A DNA stretch of 64,000 bases from Arenicola marina (Eukaryota; Annelida; Polychaeta; Arenicolidae), in assembly GCA_964019135.1 (NCBI GenBank), contig OZ025258.1, positions 14,787,771-14,851,770 on the forward strand, given 5' to 3'. Shown one piece after another: positions 1 to 10,544 of this stretch; position 1 is the stretch's first letter; every line of letters starts with the position of its first letter. A program made the position numbers and the translations under genes. A model generated the notes under the pieces. The model made no database searches and was not told where the DNA came from. It saw only the letters and a list, made by a program, of their open reading frames with translations.

Positions 1-420
1 TGGAGCGGGCCCCAACCACTTGAGAGGGAGATCCGCCACAACATCTGCGGGGTGGGAGCGGCATATTTTTAGCGGGAACACACACCGAGCATGACACCAG
101 GCCAGGGGAGAGGCCAGGGCGTCCCAGGGGGTGGGGCGGGCCCTGCATATGTTAAATGTAGCGGGGTGTGACCAGGGTACTCCGGAGGGACGGGGAGGAA
201 TTCTGATGGTGCCGGGGTGTAGGGGGGACCTATAAAAGAAGCGGGGCAAGAGGAGCGGAGGAGGAACTAGTGAGATTCACGACAAAGAGTAGGCAGATAG
301 GGAATATCAGAGACAAAGAGTTGTAAAAAGAAAATAAACTCATAAAACGTTGCTACATCTCTTTGCTAAAGTGGTGTCGTGAGCTAAAAGTAGCCGACGT
401 CGAAACCTCACAACACATTC
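1..420 (+). mobile_element. LTR-like GC-rich block (fossil, uncertain)
   Basis: A GC-rich block has a TATAAAA box at 231-237, a purine-rich leader and an AATAAA signal at 333-338, ending near a CAACA at about 415. That spacing resembles the promoter and polyadenylation arrangement of an LTR. No primer-binding site or partner repeat is visible, and the block starts at the window edge. It could equally be an ordinary promoter fragment. If it is an LTR it is a solitary or cut-off fossil. Confidence 0.25.
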
Positions 421-824
421 ACAGCATACATGACCGGGTTGGACTCTAAATTGTCAATATACATCAATACGGTTCGTCGCCGAGTACAGACACTCCGCCA
501 GCTAGAGGTGCATGGAGGACGCGGCGATAGAGGGCGGTCCTATCGGGCGACACCTCCGACAGCGAAACTTGGCAGACGAGGGCTTCGGCATTCTAAAATA
601 AGATGGTTTTATTTTGTCGCGTAATTGCTTACAGTGTAATTGACAAGGCGGGCATTAAACAAAATATGTGTACACTAAGACACATTTATACCAGCCGGTC
701 TATCGTCCAGCCTTCGCGGAGCTCGTTGCTGGGAAGAAATAACACCGTGTTGGCGGTGAAAGGCCATTTATTTGTAAATGACGAAAATATATACACATCC
801 ATATCGGAACAGCTATAGCCAGCA
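421..824. other. No supported gene
   Basis: Only short open frames of 64 and 71 codons occur here, without recognisable motifs. Nothing supports coding. Confidence 0.5.
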
Positions 825-1071
825 AGATGACATAAAATAAGTATAACCTTAAATGGTTAAAAGACCCATAAGGGCTACACAGTCCAACGTCACCTTACGT
901 ACCCTTACGTAAGATGACGCCAGACCGTGTATACCTGATCTTGCGTATTATTACGCAAGATGACATAATATAATGGAAACTTAACCTTACGTAATGGTTA
1001 TACCGCCCCTCAAGGGGTGCACAGTCGAACGTCACATTACGTACCCTTACGTAACATCACGCCCGACTGTG
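825..1071. repeat. Tandem pair of repeats with palindromic cores
   Basis: Two diverged direct repeats begin with GCAAGATGACATAA (about 827 and 954). Each ends in a long imperfect palindrome, at 877-930 and 1020-1071. The second has matching outer arms CACAGTCG and CGACTGTG around inner TTACGTA steps. Between them, 938-961 is a perfect inverted repeat of 10-base arms (ATCTTGCGTA) with a 4-base centre. The set lies just downstream of the tyrosine-recombinase fossil when that is read in its own direction. Such enzymes act on inverted-repeat core sites, so these may be element-end or recombination sites. That link is inference. Confidence 0.6.
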
Positions 1072-1160
1072 TAAGTGAATATACCAGGAAGGTGGGGAAC
1101 AAACAGGCCAAAGGGGGCCCGGAGGGCCCACCCCCCACCCGAGACAAGGCTGGATAATTT

Positions 1161-1742
1161 TTATCGTGCAAGGGATGGGATACGAATATATTTCTTATAG
1201 GCATCCGACTTCCACCTACCCATCTGGGAAATTTGTAATTCCGAGAAACCCAGACTGGCTGCGGCAGTAGCTGCTCCGATACGGAAACTATGTGGTTTGT
1301 AGACGCAAGGGTCTAAGCCCAGGACCATTATGGTCCGACGAAAAATATTATTAAAATAATGGGTTGTGACGGGGGCACCATCGCGAAAAACAAACAGAGG
1401 GGCAGGCCCGTCAGGCCGAATCGCTAAATATCTACTCATAGCCTTAACCGGACACAGATCCGATCTCACAGCAGCTATTTTTAAAGTGGGGAAAGTATTA
1501 CCGCCACTGTGCTTATAAGAAACAAACGACACCAAGATGTGGGAGAAACTACCTTTCACCCGAACTAAGGCTATAAATTCGATTGCCGATGCTGCTCGGT
1601 TGCTGCCGCTGGTCAGAGAGAGGGATTCTCTCGGGATCACGGCTTGACCCCCGAAATGACCGGAAATGAGCACCCGGGAAGCAGCCTCGGAATCGACTTG
1701 ACCAGTGCACCGGATGTAAACACACACACGTGTAGGGTGCAT
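1161..1742 (-). mobile_element. Tyrosine-recombinase fragment of a DIRS- or Crypton-like element (fossil)
   Basis: The minus-strand frame encodes the C-terminal half of a tyrosine recombinase. The characteristic segments are an SDLCPVKA stretch, the HSFRIGAA box (HxxR) and a C-terminal GRWKSDAYKKYIR carrying the nucleophilic tyrosine. This form is common in animal DIRS-type retroelements and Crypton-type elements annotated as xerD-like. No reverse transcriptase or capsid part accompanies it. The large duplicated segment begins close upstream, so the copy is a truncated remnant. The family assignment between DIRS and Crypton is open. Confidence 0.7.
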
Positions 1743-1992
1743 ATAATACCGTAAATATCCGAATAGCAGCTGGATCGCCTGAATTAACAGTGTTCAGGTA
1801 TATATATATAATTACTAAACAGCTAAAGGAAAATTGGCTGTAATCTAAGATTATTCGCCCGCAGCATAAATATACTTATCGCGTTGCTCATAAGTTACAT
1901 TTTTACTGGGTACTTGTTACTATTGCATGCCGCATAACAGTAATCTGCAACATAGTGAAACCCTGTTGTTCCTTCGTGGGAGCGAATTTCCT

Positions 1993-2022
1993 CAGCAGCA
2001 GCAGCAGCAGCAGCACCACCAC
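1993..2022. repeat. CAG/CAC microsatellite
   Basis: About seven CAG units are followed by three CAC units. This is a short simple repeat outside any supported gene. Confidence 0.8.
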
Positions 2023-2178
2023 AGATGTCAAGATCAGGCCCCACGCGGGCACAACTCCTACGCCGGCCGCCATTTGTGCTGACCGGGCAGCAATGAATAT
2101 TGATGAAGCGTGACGCGCTAGTGACGTAACATTCATGAATATTAATGTCGAGGTTTTCTGGCGAATTTAAGGCGCACC

Positions 2179-3540
2179 GGCTTAGAACCGTCGAACATCG
2201 CTTTCACGACGGATATTGCGTCATAATCATGCTTTTGTTCAAAACAACCACCCGATATCGGTGCATCAAATGTATGAAACAATCAGCTGCGCTTGGCTCT
2301 GCATGGCCATATTGTTTAATATGCATAGCTTTGTTTGTGCGTGCCATGGCCTATATAATTGATGTCATAATCCATTCGTGCCGCCTTGTTTTTGTGCCCT
2401 GGGCCAAGCGAATGTTTATCATGGCATCTGGTGAAAACAATGGACTTACAGCCGACAGATTATAACAATGAATACGCGCTTTAAATGAATCCATTCGACC
2501 GCGGTTTCATGCCACACAGTGTCTGGTAACAATACCAGGGGAGAATTGAAGCATCAACGTATGAAAGAAAGGGAGGCGTTGATTTATTTCTGCACCCGCG
2601 ATAACAAAACTAGACATTAATAAATGAAAATGGGGCACGTGTCAAAAAAAAAGAAGAAAAAAAAGATCTTCTGAATTATGTGGGCGAACGGCATTTTATA
2701 TCCTGAAATTAGAAAGACGTAGGAAGACTGAGAAATAAACAATAATAGGATTTCATATTATAATTGTATCCTGCGTTTAGATTAACGTTCTGAGGTTAAA
2801 ATGTCGACCGGCTGCTACTTGGACTGGGTTTTCTTCGCGATCCTGAAGCCCTTGTTTTCAATACTCTTTCAAAAAGAAGGTATACATAAGTTGCAGGTGT
2901 TCCACTGCGATATAGGTTTATATCAGCAGAAGTTTTCCTCACCCCTGCAGCCAACCAATCAGGCGTTATCAGGCAGTGATAGGATAGAAGATTTGTGCTA
3001 AAAATATATAGACTCCGAGATTCAAGGTCAAATGCGTCTCTCGCTCGAACCTTAGTATAAATGGAACTCTGGGAAATCATAAATCAATGTTTATAGAAGT
3101 ACCCCGTCGTCAGGTGCGGGATGGGTCTATCCCGGACGTCACGTCCGGGATACACAACAATTAGTGCCATCCGCTTACCCTGCTGGGTCTGACCTTGACT
3201 TTGCTCATGCTTTAGATCTTTCTTTGCACTCTTAGATTTTGTAATATTTATTGCTTCATAACATAGCTAAAGCCATAATATCGTAACAAGATAGTGTACG
3301 AAGATAGAATTCACGCGAAATAAAAACGATTTTATGCGGTTTAAATTCACATACACACCAGGAAGCAATTACATAATTATTCGAAAGTAGACGCAGAATA
3401 CGCAGCGCGTCCCATTGTTCAGGGGCAATTTTCGACATGAAACTTCCCACGGACCCCCATCCTCTCGCTGCTGTTATAGTCTGCGTTCACTGGATACATT
3501 GGGATATCCTGGCATGTCTATATGAGGGATATATATATAT
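2179..3540. repeat. Large segmental duplication, copy A, left part
   Basis: This stretch matches 48953-50250 with scattered substitutions and small indels. Homology starts at GGCTTAGA in both copies and stops in a TA repeat. In copy B the sequence continues directly into the equivalent of 28921, whereas here 25.4 kb intervenes. An extra block of about 80 bases at about 3170-3245 is absent from copy B. No conserved reading frame is evident. Confidence 0.85.
3128..3152. repeat. Perfect 25-base palindrome
   Basis: Arms TATCCCGGACGT and its exact reverse complement flank a single C. The copy B equivalent near 49890 keeps the left arm but not the right. Confidence 0.8.
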
Positions 3541-3647
3541 ATATAATCCTGTCATCAGAATTAGGCATTATTATTTTCGTCGTTTTGTATATAATTTATT
3601 ATTTTAAGGATGTTATAGTTAGTCAATTATTATTTGTCTGCCTCGTC

Positions 3648-3650
<3 letters not shown>

Positions 3651-3679
<29 letters not shown>

Positions 3680-4000
3680 CTTCTTCTTCTTCTTCTCATT
3701 CTTCTTCTTCTTCTTCTTCTTCTTCTTCTTCTTCTTCTTCTTCTTCTTCTTCTTCTTCTTCTTCTTCTCATTCTTCTTCTTCTTCTTCTTCTTCTTCTTC
3801 TTCTTCTTCTTCTTCTTCTTCTTCTTCTTCTTCTCATTCTTCTTCTTCTTCTTCTTCTTCTTCTTCTTCTTCTTCTTCTTCTTCTTCTTCTTCTTCTTCT
3901 TCTTCTTCTTCTTCTCATTCTTCTTCTTCTTCTTCTTCTTCTTCTTCTTCTTCTTCTTCTTCTTCTTCTTCTTCTTCTTCTTCTCATTCTTCTTATTCTT
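3651..4000. repeat. Long TTC/GAA repeat with periodic CAT interruptions
   Basis: About 350 bases of TTC triplets are interrupted by CAT at 3697, 3769, 3835, 3916 and 3985. The spacings (72, 66, 81, 69) are all multiples of three, so this is a higher-order repeat. The open frames reading Phe, Ser, Arg or Lys runs are by-products. Such a polypurine/polypyrimidine mirror tract can form triplex DNA. Confidence 0.9.
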
Positions 4001-4311
4001 AGTGTTATTATTAACAATAGTGTTATTATGCACTTACAAGGTGTTCTTAATTATGTCTGTTGTAATTTCTCACTGGGGGTAGTTGGAGCCCTTTCACTAT
4101 GTTAACTTGCTGCACCGAGAGTACCTTTGTCCGGCGTTGTCTATATGCCCCTACGGTGCTACACCAAGCAATGTAGATCATATATAGTAACTGGTCCTGT
4201 TGGTGTAATCCCTCTACCCATACTGTCAGTCCATCGGTTGTTGACACTGCTAACTTAAGTCAAATGAAACGGCATGAAGGTTTTGCCGTTGCAGTTTGTT
4301 TCCTTTTCGAG

Positions 4312-4539
4312 TCGATTCCAGCTCGTACGGTGGTCGCTTCGGAAACTTCGGAAAGTTGGATCAGTTGGAATGTCGGCGGTCATGTGAGGATGATCCGTTC
4401 TGTCTGGCCGCCGAGTGGAACACCGACAACCGCGAGTGTTACACCCACACCGACCTGGAGCGACGCAAGCGAAACACGTGCTGTGTGGTGTGGGAGAAGC
4501 TCTGCCTTCCTAACGATCAGCGAACCACGGTGATGTCGG
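4312..4539 (+). CDS. PAN/apple domain exon (type a)
   Basis: The frame carries a cysteine pattern typical of PAN/apple folds: LECRRSC, then PFCLAAEW, RECYTH and a closing EKLC. It aligns with the PAN-a exons of the minus-strand gene at 26905-26657 and 24861-24619. The acceptor chosen follows a pyrimidine tract and gives the phase-1 start shared by the family; acceptors at 4295 and 4322 are alternatives. The donor is either at 4530 (GTGATG, phase 0) or at 4540 (GTCGTG, phase 1). The N-terminal cysteine of the related exons is not seen, so this domain may be degenerate. Confidence 0.55.
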
Positions 4540-4540
4540 G

Positions 4541-4735
4541 TCGTGCGGGGGTCGGACCGGGCCTGGCCGAGCCGGAGCGGCCGGGGCCGGGCCCGGGTGG
4601 CCCGGGAGCTGGGCCGAGGGTGCCACCGGGGCCGGGCTGGGGTGGCACTGGAGCCGGGGCGAGGGTGCCACCGGGCCGTGCCGGGGTGTGCTCCGGGCAG
4701 TGCCGGGGTGGCGCCGAGTCCCGGTCGAGGCAGGG
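4541..4735. repeat. GC-rich imperfect repeat in an intron
   Basis: About 195 bases of very high GC content contain recurring GGGTGCCACCGGG and GCCGGGG modules. It lies between two PAN exons, so it is presumably intronic. Its open frames on both strands read Gly/Pro/Arg-rich and are not convincing as protein. Confidence 0.7.
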
Positions 4736-4937
4736 CTTATTATTAATAATTCTGTTCACTCGATGTTGGCATTTTTGACAATGACGTAATTATCAGTCCC
4801 TTCGATTCGGTTCATGTCAATACTGCTAATTTACGTAATATTTTTGAAAATATTACATTCAAGTAAGTCACGCATTTCTTGGAATGCGTGTTAACACCTA
4901 TTTAACCGCCGCGACTTCCCACCCTACTCCACTGTAG

Positions 4938-5192
4938 GCTGTCAGGATACATTCTTGCGGTACAACGGGACCCGGGGGTCTGACGGTGTGCCCCAGGCGG
5001 GCGTCAACTCGGTGGCCGCCTGCCAAGCTGCGTGTCTGGCCACCTCGCTCTGCACGGGCTTCGACTACGTGCGAAACGAGGGCAGCCCCTGTCGCATCTA
5101 CACCACGTCCTTCGGCAGAATCACGGACAACCCGTTTTCGGACGGCTACGTGCGCATGCGCTTTGTTGCGCCCCTCGTTGCCACGACTCCGC
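4938..5192 (+). CDS. PAN/apple domain exon (type b)
   Basis: The exon follows an acceptor ending in ACTGTAG and ends at a CCGC|GTGCGT donor; both are phase 1 (255 bp). The translation starts CQDTFLRYNG and continues with AACQAAC, TSLCTGFDY and SPCRIY, a PAN/apple cysteine series. It ends in a Thr/Pro-rich tail. The last cysteine found in the related minus-strand PAN-b domains is not present. Confidence 0.7.
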
Positions 5193-5560
5193 GTGCGTAT
5201 TACGTCATTATTACACAATTTGTCGGTATTAAGAGATAATTTCAGTAGCATTACACTCGGCTTGGCGAGAAATAGCAACTTGTTATGTGTTTAATTAACT
5301 CAAACTTTCCGTTGAAAGTTGCATCGGTTTGGATACCTAAAATTCGATTTACTTCCTTCAAAACTTATGGGCATTTCAAAACATATTTGATTTAAAAATA
5401 ACAATGTGTCAAAATATATATCTGCGGTGTTAAGCTATATATGGAATCCGCTCTGATAATCAGTAATTTTTGAATAACATGTTTTCCATAAGATTTCTAG
5501 AAATTATGCGAAATTAATGTTCTTTAATGTTACCTTTTATTTTTCCCTTCTGTCCCACAG

Positions 5561-5584
5561 CCCCAACACAAACACCCCTACCAG
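5561..5584 (+). CDS. 24-base Pro/Thr linker exon
   Basis: A pyrimidine-rich acceptor ending CCCACAG and a CCAG|GTACGA donor bracket 24 bases that read PTQTPLP in phase 1-1. It joins the PAN-b exon to the vWA exon in frame. It is very short, so the call rests on the splice sites and phase. Confidence 0.5.
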
Positions 5585-5935
5585 GTACGACTTTTATTTT
5601 TGTTTATATTATCTACCCTTCAAGCGTTCTAGCGAGGTGGAATAAATAATTATTGTTATTTTATTATCATTGCTTTGTATTATTATTAAGTCAAATTCAA
5701 ATATCATTTATTTAAACCAAGTGTACAAAAATCTGGCTTACATACAAGTCGAGGAAGAGACAAAAGTAAATAAATAAATAGAAAAGTACACACTTGGTTC
5801 GGGACACTCCAACTAAAACCTAAGCTGGGTTGCTGGCGCTGGAGCCACCCAGCAGGTTATTATTGAAACTGTAAACCATTTCTTTAAACATCATTTCGAT
5901 TAAAAAAAAATTCAATTCTGTTTTACCTTGCGTAG

Positions 5936-6108
5936 CGTCTTGTCTGGCTGACCTTGTACTGGTGCTGGACAGCTCTGGAAGCATCAATGAGAATCAAGGC
6001 GACAACTGGAACTCGGTCAAGATTGCCATTAACTCCCTGATGGACTCTTTCCCCATCGGACAGGATCGCGTGCGAGTTGGCATCGTGACCTACAGCAACA
6101 ACGCCAAG
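5936..6108 (+). CDS. vWA domain, N-terminal half exon
   Basis: The exon starts after a TTGCGTAG acceptor (phase 1) and ends at AAG|GTCAGT (phase 0). It encodes ADLVLVLDSSGSI, the first beta strand and DxSxS metal-site motif of a von Willebrand factor A domain. The segment QDRVRVGIVTYSNNAK follows, typical of collagen VI or matrilin-like vWA folds. The later MIDAS threonine and TDG aspartate would lie in the missing exon. Confidence 0.75.
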
Positions 6109-6747
6109 GTCAGTAGTACATGACAAGCAAGGTATGGTACCGCAAAAATGACAATTTGACCCAATTTTTTACCACGCCAAACAATTCACCATGTAATATC
6201 AGACAATGAAGAAAGAAAAACGATGAAGCCATTACAAGACCAACAAACACCATGTTGACCCAACTCAGTAGCTACCAAAATGGCAAAAGCACGAAATTGA
6301 TTGAGGTAACATCTTCATTGTCAATGACATTACGGCCTTGTTGGCCCACGACGACGATTTTACTGTTATTTTGGTTGATCAGGACACACATTTAGTTAAT
6401 CGCAAGTTGTGAATTGATCTTGATTACATCGGGTATAAACATACGCGTCCTTCAATTAAAATCGGAAGTTTCTTTGTTATCCTACATATTTATTTCATTA
6501 TGACAGTGAAATGAAAACAGGTTGCTGTCAATTCCATAATTCCTTTATTGTTCGCGAATCCCAAATGGCATGTGGTTTCAGGTGATTCTAATGATAACGG
6601 CCCTGTGTGGCCTTAACTAGAGTCTTCTGCACCATTATTGATTACGTTATGAATATGACTAATGTTTTTGTCATGGCCGTTAGTCTGCCATGAATTGTTA
6701 CTATTAATTACTATGAGTGCGTGAGCAGCGTGATATTTGGAATTTGA

Positions 6748-7235
6748 TCATTAACTTATTTAAAAATTGATTGTTAACTTATTTGAAAATTTATTGTTAA
6801 CTTATTTGAAATCTGATTGTTAACTTATTTGAGATTAGATTAACTTATTTGAAATTAGATTAACTTATTTGAAATTAGATTAACTTATTTGAAATTAGAT
6901 TTGATTAACTTATTTGAAATTTGATTAAATTATTTGAAATTTGATTAAATTATTTGAAATTTGAGTAAATTATTTGAAATTTTAATATCTTAATCTAACC
7001 TTAATTTATCAATGTCGCTTGAATTTATTAATGCCACTTACATTTATTGGTGTCTTTTACATTTGTTGATGTCACTTACATTGATTGGTGTCACTTACAT
7101 TTATTGGCGTCACTCCCATTTATTGGTGTTACTTAGATTTAGATGTATTAATGTAGCTTTAATTAATTAATGTGGGTTTAATTTATTAATGTAGGTTTAA
7201 TCTATTAATGTAGCTTTAATTTATTAATGTAATTT
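6748..7235. repeat. AT-rich minisatellite arrays in the vWA intron
   Basis: Three successive degenerate arrays are seen. About 6748-6985 repeats TTAACTTATTTGAAATT units of about 20 bases. About 7013-7140 repeats a CACTTACATTTATTGGTGT unit of about 24 bases. About 7145-7230 repeats a TTTAATTTATTAATGTAG unit. They fill the interval where the missing vWA exon would be expected. Confidence 0.8.
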
Positions 7236-7446
7236 TTCCTAATGAAATCATTTCTCGTTATTAACACTCTTCATAGGCCTCATAACACTTATATTTATGG
7301 TTTGACGCATCAAACGCAAAATGATACCGATGCTAGCAGAATGAATGCGAAATACGTCACGTGCTATCCGAAGAAGTAGTGTTTTCGGAAGATATAGAGG
7401 CGCTCCTTGCATATATACCTACACGCCCTATGTACTTGTGTTGCAG

Positions 7447-7634
7447 GACTGGGAGTGGGTGACAGTGTGGAGCTGTCTGACCTGCAGGATATCGCTAGTG
7501 ACCCGGACACTCGCTATGTCCACACCTTCGCCGCCTTCGCCAACCTGGGGACCGAGCTGCGCCTGGCTGTGTCCGGGGTCTGCTCAGGGGTTACCACCGT
7601 GTCCCCCACCACCAACCGACTACTGCAGGGATGA
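7447..7634 (+). CDS. vWA domain, C-terminal exon with stop
   Basis: The acceptor TTGTGTTGCAG at 7446 is followed in phase 1 by LGVGDSVELSDLQDIASDP, then RYVHTFAAFANLGTEL. These are the last strand and helices of a vWA domain, equivalent to the GVG and HVF segments of the family. The frame ends at TGA 7632-7634 shortly after the domain, so this is probably the last coding exon. Confidence 0.7.
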
Positions 7635-8347
7635 GTGGGTCAACCGCAACAAAACCCCAGACAAACCGTGACAATAGTTATAGATGGCAGACCCAACCCT
7701 CAAGCTCAATATACAGTGGACCAGCTTAATTCCGTTGTCCCATACTTTCTCCCAACCCAGCGCCATAATGAACTATTCGATTCAACGACCATGGAACAAA
7801 TAGTACTATTCACTTTAGCATGTAGTACTATTAATCCATGCCTCAATTATGGCAGCCATCAGAGCTCGTATCGGCGGAGGGAAGAGCTTTCATCTTTATA
7901 TTAATTGAGACGTTGTTCAATCGAAAGCCGAGCTAGGAAACCGGCACCTATAGCACCATCAGCCCAAGTCACTAGTCGGGGTCAAGGAGTTTATTGGTGG
8001 TTTAGATTGTTTGATCCCTTTCGCGTTGCAGTCTTCACAATACGGTAACCCGTGACGTCAGGCATTGCGTTGGCATGGCGACGTTTTAATTGTGGCCGCG
8101 CGAGAGGAAAACAATGAAAGGCGCGAACGTTTTTGGTTGACTCACGCCACGCGGCGTCCCGAGTCACGGCGAGCGACAGTTGGGGGACTCCACCTTGATG
8201 CGGTACTGCAGTAGATATACCATATTAGAAAGTTAACTCTATTAACGTCAAATCCAGGTAGATATATCGCGGGTGGCATGATGTTCACCTCCTGGTATCC
8301 TTGTATAGTTGTACATTTTACTGCCTTTTATACTCATTTATCGTTAT
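7635..8347. other. No supported gene
   Basis: An 89-codon open frame directly follows the vWA stop, but it has no recognisable motif or splice support. Nothing else is seen here. Confidence 0.4.
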
Positions 8348-8516
8348 GTGATATCTCGGCCCAGGCCCGGTTGATGAGAGACACCAAGCGCCTCGGGCCA
8401 AAAGGGGAATTTCCCTTTGGCCTAACGTGTAAGGTGTTCGCTCGGGATGCGGAAGGTCGCCGGTTCGAAACCCGCCACGCGGGTAGAACTTTCGGCGTCG
8501 ATTCGGGCCTGGGACG
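8348..8516 (+). mobile_element. tRNA-like snap-back element, left copy
   Basis: The element begins GTGATATCTCGGCCCAGG and ends CGGGCCTGGG, so its ends are inverted repeats. It contains a polymerase III B-box match GGTTCGAAACC at 8462-8472, with an A-box-like TGGCCTAACGTG upstream. A related copy lies at 19276-19453 in the same orientation. It can be read as a tRNA-derived SINE or as a MITE carrying a tRNA-like core. Confidence 0.6.
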
Positions 8517-8546
8517 CGCGCAAGCGGGGGCATGAAGTTCGCCCTC

Positions 8547-8651
8547 GGGGGGGGGAAAAGAAAAAAAAGAGGGAGGGGAGGGGAGGGGGGGAGAGAAGAA
8601 AAAGAGAGGAAGAGGAAGAAAAAAGGGAAAACGAGAGAAAAAAAGAGAAAA
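8547..8651. repeat. Polypurine tract, unit copy 1
   Basis: About 105 bases are all purine except a single C at 8632, opening with a run of G. The copy in the second unit is at 13853-13957. Confidence 0.85.
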
Positions 8652-8906
8652 CTAGCGCTCAAAAATAGAAAAAAATAAGAAGAAGCAGTAATCACATATA
8701 ACGCTTCAATATTTACTCTTCTATGGGTTTATTATATTAATTTTACGAATTAATTTACCCAGAGGCTAGCCTTTAAGTATGACAAAAAAGCAAAAATTGC
8801 CTTTACTAGTGAATGCCTATTGCATTTATTAATCCCAGTTTCAAGAAAGACAAACAACCGCATTAAGTGTGCTGGTAAGGCGATGATTTTATTAAGTAAC
8901 ATATAC

Positions 8907-10242
8907 CATCCACAAATGACGCTATGTAACGCTATCACGCGCTACGTACACACAAGAAAGCAAACCTGGGTACAGGAGGTCTGCCACCGTCCACAGCTAA
9001 CGCTACGTAAAGCTATCACGCGCTATGTACACCCGAGAGACCAAACCTGGGTACAGGAGGTCTGCCACCGTCCACAGATCACGCTATGTAACGCTATCAC
9101 GCGCTATGTACACACAAGAAACCAAACCTGGGTACAGGAGGTCTGCCACCGTCCACAGATCACGCGATGTAACGCTATAACGCGATATGTACATCTAAGA
9201 GACCAAACCTGGGTACAGGCGGCCTGCCACCCTCCACAGATCACGCTATGTAACGCTATCACGCGCTATGTACATTTAAGAGAACAAACCTGGGTACAGG
9301 CGGCCTGCCACTATCCACAGATCACGCTATGTAACGCTATAACGCGCTATGTACATCTAAGAGAACAAACCTGGGTACAGGCGGCCTGTTACCATCCACA
9401 GATTACGCGATGTAACGCTATCACGCGCTATGTACATCTAAGAGACCAAACCTGGGTACAGGTGGCCTGCCACCCTCCAAAGATCACGATATGTAACGCT
9501 ATCACGCGCTATGTACACACAAGAGACCAAACCTGGGTACAGGCGGTCTGCCACCTCCCACGGATAACGCTATGTAACGCTATCATGCGCTATGTACACA
9601 CACGAGACTCAAATCAGGGTACAGGAGGTCTGCCACCGTCCACAGATCACGCTATGTAACGGTATCACGCGCTATGTACATCTAAGGGACCAAACCTGGG
9701 TACAGGCGGCCTGCCACCTTCCACAGATCACGCTATGTAACGCTATAACGCGCTATGTACACACAAGAGACCAAATCAGGGTACAGGAGGTCTGCCACCA
9801 TCCACAGATCACGCTATGTAACGCTACAACGCGCTACGCACATCTAAGAGACCAAACCTGGGTACAGGCGGCCTGCCACCCTCCACAAATCTTGATATGT
9901 AACGCTATCATGCGTTATATACACACAAAAGACCAAACCTGGGTACAGGAGGTCTGCCACCATCCACAGATCACGCTATGTAACGCTGTCACGCGCTATG
10001 TACACACAAGAGACCAAACCTGAGTACAGGAGGTCTGCCACCTTCTACAGATCACGATATGTAACGCTATCACGCGTTATGTACATCTAAGGGACCAAAC
10101 CTTGGTACAGGATGTCTGCCACCTTCCACAGATCACGCTATGTAACGCTGTCACGCGCTATGTACACACAAGAGACCAAACCTGGGTACAGGAGGTCTGC
10201 CACCCTCCACAAATCTAGATATGTTACGCTATCACGCACTAT
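8907..10242. repeat. 81-bp minisatellite, about 16.5 units, copy 1
   Basis: The unit contains ACCAAACCTGGGTACAGG and ACGCTATGTAACGCTATCAC. Because 81 is a multiple of three, one plus-strand frame stays open over eight to nine units and reads a 27-residue repeat (QTWVQ...TLCNAITRYVH). The frame is then shifted by one extra base in the unit near 9600, and a TGA appears near 10021. Start and splice signals are lacking, so it is treated as a minisatellite rather than a gene. Two unit variants alternate irregularly. Confidence 0.9.
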
Positions 10243-10263
10243 GACCACCTCGTGGCCTTTAGA

Positions 10264-10544
10264 AGCGGAGCTGCTGCCGCGGCGGGGCCGCTGCTGCGGT
10301 GGGGCTGGTGTTCCGGCGGAGCTGCTGTTGGAGCTGCTGCTGCGGCGGGGCCGCTGCTGCGGTGGGGCTGGTGTTGCGGCGGAGCTGCTGTTGGAGCTGC
10401 TGCCGCGGCGGGGCTGCTGCGGTGGCGGAGCTGCTGGCGGAGCTGCTGCTACGGCAGAGCTGCTGGAGCTGCTGCTACGGCAGAGCTGCTGCTGCGGCGG
10501 GGCTGCTGCTGCGGCGGGGCTGGGCTGCTACTGCGGCGGAGCTG
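10264..10544. repeat. GC-rich CTG/CGG-type array, copy 1
   Basis: Interleaved GGAGCTGCTG, GCGGCGGGGC and GCTGCTGCGG modules form imperfect repeats of about 50-60 bases. All plus-strand frames are open here because the array is triplet-based. Protein coding is not supported. Confidence 0.8.

Larger units (their letters stand above)
4312..7634 (+). pseudogene. PAN/apple plus vWA-domain gene, incomplete (plus strand)
   Basis: Five exons can be modelled: PAN-a 4312 to about 4529-4539, PAN-b 4938-5192, linker 5561-5584, vWA front half 5936-6108 and vWA end with stop 7447-7634. The last three joins before the vWA front half are phase 1 and consistent with one another. No start or membrane exon is visible upstream. 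The middle vWA exon is also missing: the 5936-6108 exon ends in phase 0 while the next acceptor is phase 1, so a direct join would be out of frame. The protein would be an extracellular or membrane adhesion type. The gene may be decaying, or an exon may be lost from the assembly. It faces a related minus-strand PAN gene at 28.3-23.7 kb. Confidence 0.5.

Noticed and set aside
3522-4082. Long Phe-, Ser-, Arg- and Lys-rich open frames
   Set aside because: They are readings of one TTC triplet repeat in several frames and on both strands, so not genes.
4517-4759. Minus-strand Pro/Gly-rich frame
   Set aside because: It is the complement of a GC-rich intronic repeat.
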